Program-made: the position numbers and the translations under genes
Assembly: GCA_030453055.1 (NCBI GenBank)
Contig: JAKDLC010000023.1
Span: forward strand, 1 to 13,777
Source of the DNA: Nitrosospira sp.
GTDB lineage: Bacteria > Pseudomonadota > Gammaproteobacteria > Burkholderiales > Nitrosomonadaceae
DNA length: 13,777 nt
Reading direction: 5' to 3'
Shown here: one piece after another, positions 6,146-12,007 of the stretch
How positions within the stretch are numbered: the first letter of the stretch is position 1
Layout of the letters: every line of letters begins with the position of its first letter
Notes under the pieces: model-generated
Database searches by the model: none
Seen by the model: the letters and a program-made list of their open reading frames with translations, nothing else
Told to the model about the DNA's origin: nothing

Positions 6146-7111
6146 TCAAAAAGAAGCCTGAAAGGCAGCGTCAAAACGGTCCAGAAAAAGCGCCAGATCG
6201 CTCTCCGGCAAATGATTGACGCCAGCCGCACTTTTACGCCCGCCGCCGGTTTCAAACCGATAGCACAAATCGTCGGCGCCGGTGGGATTGACGCGCGGCG
6301 CACGTACGCTGACGCCATAGCCGCCGCCCGGCTTACGGGTTAGAACGGCATGTGCAATATCCGGCTCCGCCTGGACCAGGTAATTGCCGAACGCACCGCT
6401 AATCCGGCGACTCCAGGACTGATCGGGAAGAATGTAAGCCGACCCGCCGGCGTATCTCCGTTCCGGCTGCATCGCTTGCGCCATAGCCATGTCCGCCGTG
6501 TAACCCTGTTTGAGGATTTCGAAAATGGTTTCCTTGTTGATGAAGTCGAATGGGTCGGTATAGCGGTGCAGACGGCGATAAAGTTCGGCCGGATGAAAAA
6601 AAAGATCGTCCATCGTGTCGCCATAGGCGTTGTAGTTAAGGCAATCTCCCAATTCACGCAACAAACCCAGTCTCTGGCCGGATAAACTCAGGGGCGCCGC
6701 CCAACGCATCGCGCATGCCGGCAAATTGTCTCCGAACGCAGCCACCACCATCCAGATACGGAACCTGCCATGCAGCATTCGGTCTACCAGCCAGCTGGTA
6801 CAAACCTCCGGAGCAGGATCGATCATGACTCGCAAAGCGGGGTGAGGAGGGATGTCGCCGGCGAAGTGGTGGTCAACGTAGGTGATCTGAGCACCCTGCT
6901 CCAACAAACTTTGCAGTGCTTCCCGGTTCTTGTCGAGAGAAACGTCGAGCACGACAATACTATCTCCGGCCGAGGCGTGGACTTTCCTTAAAAGATCGAT
7001 GTCTCGTTTAACCCCGGTAATCAGAATGCTGTCCCGCGGTTCCGACAACCTCAATTGATGCAATGCCAATATACCGTCTGCATCCCCATTGAATACGTCA
7101 AAATTAGCCAT
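6146..7111 (-). CDS. DHH-DHHA1 family phosphoesterase
   Basis: The protein is 321 residues if started at the ATG at 7109-7111, which has AGGCGG just upstream. A start six codons earlier (7129) lacks a ribosome site. DHH signatures are FNGDADGILALHQL (7-20, metal-binding aspartates), IVVLDVSLD (52-60), YVDHHFAGD (78-86, the DHH motif) and GDN (127-129). The end has TGGGRKSAAG (288-297), the glycine-rich DHHA1 substrate-binding motif. Superfamily members hydrolyse phosphodiesters or phosphomonoesters of small nucleotides; NrnA acts on nanoRNA and on pAp (3'-phosphoadenosine 5'-phosphate). Motif I lacks the histidine of classical NrnA motif I (asparagine-glycine precedes the DxD), so this is a separate branch, sometimes annotated as acetyltransferase. 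It lies 150 bases downstream of the glycosyltransferase on the same strand and is convergent with the sulfotransferase, whose by-product is pAp. Confidence 0.85.
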   Translation of the reverse strand: MANFDVFNGDADGILALHQLRLSEPRDSILITGVKRDIDLLRKVHASAGDSIVVLDVSLDKNREALQSLLEQGAQITYVDHHFAGDIPPHPALRVMIDPAPEVCTSWLVDRMLHGRFRIWMVVAAFGDNLPACAMRWAAPLSLSGQRLGLLRELGDCLNYNAYGDTMDDLFFHPAELYRRLHRYTDPFDFINKETIFEILKQGYTADMAMAQAMQPERRYAGGSAYILPDQSWSRRISGAFGNYLVQAEPDIAHAVLTRKPGGGYGVSVRAPRVNPTGADDLCYRFETGGGRKSAAGVNHLPESDLALFLDRFDAAFQASF

Positions 7112-7261
7112 AGGCCGCCTGTGATGCACATGAATCGAACCATCGATTACGTGCTTTATTCCCCCGCCGTAGCCATGTTAACCCGGATTTGTTGATCCGG
7201 AATTTCTCCGGTCATTGTGCCCGCAGTCCACGCAATGTATACATCCGGTCGCGGATTCTGC

Positions 7262-8203
7262 TTACCATTTGGGTCTCCACCCAAGCAACCCGGCCGGAAT
7301 ATATACGAGACTTTTCAATTTAACGGGTGATGTGAGCCAGGACTTCAGGAAAGAACGATTAGCCAGGTTCAAGTTGCCCGACGCGAGGTGTTTGATTCCA
7401 AACGCCATGTGGTAGCGCGCGATATTTTGTCTGAATTGACGCCTGGTGATACAACGGCCGTCGCGACTGCATAGACCCCATTTCGCGACTGCGTTGGAGA
7501 GCAGCTCAGTCCGATAGTCTATACTTCGCGTTACAAGGTTTCCCTGCTGAGGATGCTGACGATACAGTGTTAACGGTTTTCTTAGTTTTACGAAAGGGTA
7601 ATCCCGCGAAATGCGCAACCAGAGATCCCAGTCCTCGCTGTAAGGCAGCGATTCGTCGAATACACCGCATTTATCGAACACCTCCGCGCGTATCAATGCA
7701 GCACTGGTCAATACCCAGCAATCAAGTAAAAGCAAGTGATATATCCAGCCCGAGAACTCCTCATCGATACCGGCGGGATCCGACGCCGCACCGTAACTGT
7801 CAGGATCGGGAAACACGCCTTTTTCGTCGGGAGACCACCAGGTGAATGAACTGTAGACCAAACCAGCCTCCGGCTGCTTGCTCATTTCCTCCAATTGCAA
7901 CGCAAGCTTGTCGGGAAGCCAGTAATCATCATGGTCCATCAGGCAGATATACCGCCCGGCCGCTTCCCGGATTCCGCGGTTGCGTACCGCGCATACACCG
8001 GCGTTGTTCTGGGTGAGCAGATAAACGGGCGCGCCATAGGAGGCAACGATCTCGCGGGTGCGGTCAGTAGAACCATCGTCTATCACGATGAGTTCCAAAT
8101 CCTTGAAAGTCTGACCGAGTACGCTATTGATCGTCTCCGTGATATAGGTCTCGCAATTGTAGGCAGGGATGATGACGGAGACAGTTGGTTTGGAACCTGT
8201 CAT
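7262..8203 (-). CDS. Glycosyltransferase family 2
   Basis: The 313-residue protein starts with VSVIIPAYNCETYITETINSV (8-28), followed by IVIDDGSTD (39-47), NNAGVCAVRNRGI (66-78), the metal/nucleotide motif LMDHDD (88-93), and EDWDLWLRI (190-198), whose acidic residue is the likely catalytic base of this GT-A fold. It would transfer a sugar from a nucleotide-sugar donor to a growing glycan on the cytoplasmic side of the inner membrane. The C-terminal 100 residues are basic and lack a transmembrane segment, typical of soluble or peripheral GT2 enzymes. The ATG has GAGG nine bases upstream. It is the first minus-strand gene of the block and could be co-transcribed with the DHH gene. Sugar specificity cannot be inferred. 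Confidence 0.92.
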   Translation of the reverse strand: MTGSKPTVSVIIPAYNCETYITETINSVLGQTFKDLELIVIDDGSTDRTREIVASYGAPVYLLTQNNAGVCAVRNRGIREAAGRYICLMDHDDYWLPDKLALQLEEMSKQPEAGLVYSSFTWWSPDEKGVFPDPDSYGAASDPAGIDEEFSGWIYHLLLLDCWVLTSAALIRAEVFDKCGVFDESLPYSEDWDLWLRISRDYPFVKLRKPLTLYRQHPQQGNLVTRSIDYRTELLSNAVAKWGLCSRDGRCITRRQFRQNIARYHMAFGIKHLASGNLNLANRSFLKSWLTSPVKLKSLVYIPAGLLGWRPKW

Positions 8204-8253
8204 GCTAGAGGGCCTCTTTTGGCTGGGTTGTATGAGGCTTTACGGCAAAAAAA

Positions 8254-8268
8254 GATTAAGGCTTAATC
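8254..8268. promoter_or_regulatory. Short perfect palindrome upstream of the GT2 gene
   Basis: GATTAAG and CTTAATC flank a single central base (8261), about 50 bases upstream of the ATG of the glycosyltransferase at 7262-8203. Its size and place suit an operator, or a weak hairpin in the leader next to a run of T on the minus strand. No regulator is known. Confidence 0.3.
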
Positions 8269-8380
8269 ACTACCAAGCCGTTAATTATTGCCAATAATAC
8301 TATATGGCATGCTTCGCGGCTCGCTCCCATCTGGTAATGAAGAGATACAACGGCTCAGTCTCAAAATATCATTATCCTAA

Positions 8381-8539
8381 CCCGGATGTTTCATAAATTT
8401 GCGTGATGATTGCGCAGGATTTTGTTTTGTAGGGGGATTTTGTGAAGGAGTGGCGTAGTTATTCATACGCCCGACTGAGCAAAATTCCCATACGAAACAA
8501 AAGGCCAGCAAGGGCGCGCCAATTTATGAAACATCCGGG
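8381..8539 (-). mobile_element. 159-bp palindromic MITE-like element, family 1, copy B
   Basis: This copy has the same perfect 19-bp ends as copy A (8381-8399 and the complement at 8521-8539) and a 4-bp target duplication, CTAA at 8377-8380 and 8540-8543. Its interior matches copy A only when read on the opposite strand, so the two copies are inverted relative to each other. It also folds end to end, with the loop stem GGCGTA/TACGCC at 8452-8457/8466-8471 around an 8-base loop. By eye it differs from copy A at scattered positions and by 2 bases in length. No transposase gene is inside. It sits in the intergenic region between the divergent GT2 and GT4 genes. Confidence 0.88.
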
Positions 8540-8740
8540 CTAAATCCGGTAGTTGGACGTGGTGAAGTGTGCGGCTTTTGGAGTGCAGGGCAAGGTCAAC
8601 AATCGATATTACCCGCTTTTGTCCGTAGCATAATGTCGAAGCCTATCGCAGGCCGATTCATATCTCTTACGATTGGGTATCGCGACTATGTGGCTACTGC
8701 GTAAAACAATTCATCAAGTTCCTGATATGGAATATCAATA

Positions 8741-9763
8741 ATGACGGACACCATGCTGTATGTCGGCGTTTATCAAGGACCCGAGATTCCGCAGAGTTTC
8801 CGGGTCTATGCTGAGAACGTTCAGAGATTTCTGCCTGAACATGCCATACAAGTCGTTCCCTTTGCGGATAAGCGAAACATACCCGCATCAGTCGATGTGC
8901 TCTGGGATATCCGGTCCGGGGGCGGGAACCCTCCTCCGGATTTCCTCCTGGGGCGCCACCTTCCGCCCCTGGTTGTAACGGTACATGGTTTCGCGCCCGT
9001 AACGCTAAACGGCTGGGAGTATTTTCGCACGGTGAAAGGCTTGATCATGGCCCGCCACTACGCCAAGCGTAAGCGAGCGCATTGGCATGAGGTCCACGCC
9101 TCCGTGGCGGCCATCATCGCTGTCTCTGCGTTCGTGAAGGAAGAGGCAATCGAGTTCACCGGGCTTCCTTGTGATAAAATTCACGTCTGCCATCATGGGG
9201 CGGACAGCGGAATATTCACACCGTATCCCGAGGTGGAATCCGAAGCCTATTTTCTTCATATATCCAACGGCGAGCCACGCAAGAACATCAATAGGGTAGT
9301 AGGGGCGTTCCGCCGGCTCAGACGCAGCTGTAATGCTCAGCTTGTGCTAAAGTTGCCCGAACATGCTGCGCGGCATTATGCCGGCATCGACGGTGTGCGG
9401 GTTGTCGCCGGGCTGCTGACAACCGAAGAATTGGCGGACCTTTATCGTCGCGCTCTCGCTTTCATCTTTCCGTCTCTGTATGAGGGCTTCGGCATGCCCA
9501 TAGTTGAGGCTATGTCGTGTGGCTGTCCCGTTATCACATCGAATGTTTCGGCATGCCCGGAAGTTGCCGGAGAAGCAGGTTTGATTGTTGACCCACGCGA
9601 TGAAAAAGCACTGCTGGAAGCCATGCAGCTTATCAGCCAAAACCCGCAGGCCAGGCCGGAACGTGTCGCCGCCAGCCTGCGGCGGGCGGGGAATTTTTCC
9701 TGGGAAAAAAGCGCGAAATGCCATGCAGACGTCCTATATATCGCAGCACAGACGGGACGCTAA
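8741..9763 (+). CDS. Glycosyltransferase family 4 (GT-B fold)
   Basis: The 340-residue protein shows the N-terminal acceptor domain with VVTVHGFAP (78-86) and AAIIAVSAFVKEEAIE (123-138). The C-terminal donor domain has FLHISNGEPRKNINRVVGAF (171-190) and the retaining-GT motif SLYEGFGMPIVEAMSCGCPVI (245-265), with the E-x7-E pair at 248 and 256. GNFSWEKSA near the end is the usual family tail. It would add a sugar, with retention, to a lipid-linked or peripheral acceptor in the cytoplasm. The ATG at 8741 has only a weak GGA upstream, and Met5 (8753) is a possible alternative. It is the first of the plus-strand genes and is followed after 17 bases by the palindromic element at 9781-9948. Confidence 0.93.
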   Translation: MTDTMLYVGVYQGPEIPQSFRVYAENVQRFLPEHAIQVVPFADKRNIPASVDVLWDIRSGGGNPPPDFLLGRHLPPLVVTVHGFAPVTLNGWEYFRTVKGLIMARHYAKRKRAHWHEVHASVAAIIAVSAFVKEEAIEFTGLPCDKIHVCHHGADSGIFTPYPEVESEAYFLHISNGEPRKNINRVVGAFRRLRRSCNAQLVLKLPEHAARHYAGIDGVRVVAGLLTTEELADLYRRALAFIFPSLYEGFGMPIVEAMSCGCPVITSNVSACPEVAGEAGLIVDPRDEKALLEAMQLISQNPQARPERVAASLRRAGNFSWEKSAKCHADVLYIAAQTGR

Positions 9764-9780
9764 TCAATTAATGGCGATGC

Positions 9781-9948
9781 CTAGCAGCCTGTCGGACTTA
9801 AAGGAAATCGGCTGCAAAAGCGTCTGGCCGGTCCATATTTCGCCGCTTTTTCGGTCAATAGAACAACTATTGGCTTTCAAAATCGTCAAAATCTGTCCTC
9901 GCCCAGTCACTTTTTCGCTTCGATTCTTCAAGTCCGACAGGCTGCTAG
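9781..9948. mobile_element. 168-bp palindromic MITE-like element, family 2
   Basis: CTAGCAGCCTGTCGGACTT at 9781-9799 is repeated as its exact complement at 9930-9948. The outermost CTAG at each end may be the target duplication (CTAG, or just TA as in IS630-type insertion). The whole element folds on itself: the halves pair imperfectly, and the centre is a perfect stem CAATAG/CTATTG (9856-9861/9867-9872) around a 5-base loop. The ends are unrelated to those of family 1, but the architecture is the same. It lies between the GT4 gene and the methyltransferase gene, reading in the same direction, so it would appear in a shared transcript as a long hairpin. Frames crossing it are accidental. Confidence 0.85.
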
Positions 9949-10005
9949 CGAAGATTTGGTCGATTACCGGTTTAGCCAAGATGGCTTTCTGAGGATCTGA
10001 TAGCA

Positions 10006-10893
10006 ATGTCAAGAATGTGGGCTCGCCTATTACAAACCCTTGTGCGCAGCGCTCTCAAGACAGCTGCTTTAAAGTATTGGGCGTGGAGGTTGGTACTGAA
10101 GCTTCGGAACAGCTTCGCTCAAGTCACTCCGCCTTTGGAGCTGGAAACGACTTTTGACGACAATATCCGAATCATCACTTCCCTTTCCGACCACATCGAG
10201 TCTCAGGTATTCTGGCAGGGCTTTCAGGAAGCCGATGAAGGAGTGATTGTGCTGCTTAAGCGTCATTTGCCCGTAGACGGTGTTTTTATAGACGTAGGGG
10301 CTAATATCGGCACTTTTACACTCGTGGCAGCCCGCCTGGCTTCTCGGGGCCAAGTGCATGCTTTCGAGCCGAGTGCGCACCATTTTTTCCGGCTGGCGCG
10401 TAATGTCGAATTAAACCATTTCGAAAACATCGTTCTTAATCGGAAAGGGCTGTACGACCAGCCGGGTGAAGCTATCCTTTTCCTGCCTTCCCAGGCAGGA
10501 GAGATGAATAACAGTGGCGCCGCCAGCCTTTATACATCCCGGGCCGAAGAACCAAGGCAGGTTTCCGAGGCGGTGTCTTTAGTCCGTCTGGACGACTACG
10601 TCAGGGATCAACGTATACAACGCATCAATATTATCAAAATTGACATTGAGGGAGCTGAAATAAAGGCTCTGGAGGGCGCCAGAGAATCGATCACGCGCTT
10701 CCGCCCCCTTGTTTTCATGGAACTCGACCTGGACAATCTGGCACGAGCCGGCTGCTCGCCGGACGATGTACTCGAGCTCTGGAAAACCCTGAATTATGAA
10801 GTCTCCATCATTCTTGTGACCGGGAAAACCATACCGGTCAAAAGCTCGAAAGAATTTGGACCTCATCAGAATCTGGAATGCCGACCCTTTTAG
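10006..10893 (+). CDS. FkbM family methyltransferase
   Basis: The 295-residue protein has a class I SAM-dependent fold. VFIDVGANIGTFTLVAARLA (93-112) is the glycine-rich SAM-binding motif I, AFEPSAHHFFRLARNVELN (119-137) is motif II with the acidic ribose-binding Glu121, and NIIKIDIEGAEIKALEGA (208-225) is the FkbM signature. It would O-methylate a hydroxyl, most likely on a sugar given the neighbours. Residues 1-40 form a basic, partly hydrophobic N-terminal extension without a clear signal. The ATG has GAGG eleven bases upstream. It follows the family-2 palindromic element by 57 bases and precedes a second methyltransferase-like gene by 72 bases, so the two may form an operon. Confidence 0.9.
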   Translation: MSRMWARLLQTLVRSALKTAALKYWAWRLVLKLRNSFAQVTPPLELETTFDDNIRIITSLSDHIESQVFWQGFQEADEGVIVLLKRHLPVDGVFIDVGANIGTFTLVAARLASRGQVHAFEPSAHHFFRLARNVELNHFENIVLNRKGLYDQPGEAILFLPSQAGEMNNSGAASLYTSRAEEPRQVSEAVSLVRLDDYVRDQRIQRINIIKIDIEGAEIKALEGARESITRFRPLVFMELDLDNLARAGCSPDDVLELWKTLNYEVSIILVTGKTIPVKSSKEFGPHQNLECRPF

Positions 10894-10965
10894 AAGTTTT
10901 CATACAATCAGTTAGATGAGGTTGCTTCCGCCCGATTCTAACTAACGATAACAGAGCAAAAAATC

Positions 10966-11841
10966 ATGTTGACGCAATTAAAAAAATTTGTCCATCGTTG
11001 GACGATTTTGCTTGAAGACATTACGGCCAATATAGATCGAACCCGTCAGCTTTCGATACGTACTGAAATAGACCGCCTGAGGGCGGACGCACGCTATCGA
11101 GCGCCCGAAAATTTAGTGCCTTTCGGAGGAAAGATATATTCGCAAAATGATGAGGATGGAATCATTAGGGAAATATTCAAGAGAATTGGCACAACCAACA
11201 GGACATTTGTGGAATTTGGGATCGGAAATGGCCTCGAGAATAATACGCTAGCACTTCTTTTTGGCGATTGGCAGGGTTTGTGGATCGATGCGTCCTCCAC
11301 ATCCATCGCTAACATACGCACGCATTTCTCCGAGATCATACGAAGCGGGAAATTAGCGGTTATTGAATCCTTTATTACGAAAGCAAACATCAACGACTTG
11401 ATTTCGGCCAATGTGAGACACAATGAAATTGATCTTTTATCGATAGATATCGATGGCAATGACTACCATGTGCTTCAGGCGATATCCTGCGTCAACCCAC
11501 GCGTTATCGTGATTGAATATAATGCAAAATTTGTACCACCCGTGCTATTTTGCATGGATTATGCCGAAGCGCACACATGGAGAGGAGATGACTGCTTTGG
11601 GGCTTCGTTGAAATTTCTCGAAGTAAATCTGGATAGAATGGGATACTGCCTGGTAGGTTGCAATTTATCCGGCGCAAATGCGTTTTTTGTCCGAAAGTCT
11701 CTTGTAGCCGATAAGTTTCTGGAACCTTTCACCTCGGAAAATCATTTCGAACCTGCACGATACCACTTATCCGGCTACGCTTCAGGACACCCCCCTGCAT
11801 ATCAAACTCTCGCAAAATCGCTGACAATGCGCTCCAGCTGA
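10966..11841 (+). CDS. FkbM-like putative methyltransferase, uncharacterised family
   Basis: This 291-residue protein belongs to a group common in polysaccharide loci but usually annotated hypothetical. KIYSQNDEDGIIREIF (56-71) is the family hallmark. It is followed by a SAM-motif-like FVEFGIGNGLENNT (81-94), WIDASS (106-111), and LLSIDIDGNDYHVLQAI (157-173), which lines up with the FkbM KIDIEGAE segment but has D-x-D-G-N-D instead. IVIEYN (181-186) corresponds to the strand after it. The Rossmann methyltransferase fold is therefore likely; activity is inferred, not shown. Residues 1-45 form a charged helical N-terminus. The ribosome site is weak. It is the third plus-strand gene after the GT4 gene, and a membrane protein follows. 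Confidence 0.8.
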   Translation: MLTQLKKFVHRWTILLEDITANIDRTRQLSIRTEIDRLRADARYRAPENLVPFGGKIYSQNDEDGIIREIFKRIGTTNRTFVEFGIGNGLENNTLALLFGDWQGLWIDASSTSIANIRTHFSEIIRSGKLAVIESFITKANINDLISANVRHNEIDLLSIDIDGNDYHVLQAISCVNPRVIVIEYNAKFVPPVLFCMDYAEAHTWRGDDCFGASLKFLEVNLDRMGYCLVGCNLSGANAFFVRKSLVADKFLEPFTSENHFEPARYHLSGYASGHPPAYQTLAKSLTMRSS

Positions 11842-11884
11842 TCTTGGATGGTTCCCCCCAAGGAAACAAAATCAGGAGCAATCA

Positions 11885-12007
11885 ATGACACCCGGTTTTT
11901 CCATTCAACTGGCAATCGTCAGAATAACGGCATATATATCATCGATTCATTTGCCTTTAACAATCCCGTTGCCGTTTGGAGCTCATAGTGAATTTTACCA
12001 GAAATAA
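11885..12007 (+). CDS. Possible 40-residue small ORF overlapping the membrane-protein start
   Basis: An ATG at 11885 follows a strong AGGAG (11875-11879) at good spacing and opens a 40-codon frame, MTPGFSIQLAIVRITAYISS to a TAA at 12005-12007. It overlaps the GTG start of the next gene (11988) in another frame, an arrangement that permits translational coupling. The peptide is mildly hydrophobic and unlike any family I know. It may be a leader peptide, a genuine small protein, or a chance frame. Confidence 0.3.
   Translation: MTPGFSIQLAIVRITAYISSIHLPLTIPLPFGAHSEFYQK

Larger units (their letters stand above)
8204..8740. other. Divergent intergenic stretch between GT2 and GT4 genes
   Basis: This 537-base gap has no credible ORF. 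It holds the palindrome at 8254-8268 and MITE copy B at 8381-8539. The 200 bases before the GT4 start (8540-8740) contain no promoter that I can support with both a -35 and a -10 box. Both neighbouring genes point outward, so each presumably has its own promoter here, and the element lies between them. Confidence 0.5.

Noticed and set aside
7183..7200. Hairpin CCGGAT-TTGTTG-ATCCGG between the DHH and GT2 genes as a terminator
   Set aside because: The stem is only 6 bp and no T-run follows on either strand, so it is not a supported terminator.
9585..10012. Open frames on both strands across 9781-9948
   Set aside because: They are by-products of the symmetric element and overlap the end of the GT4 gene; one frame mirrors the terminal repeat.
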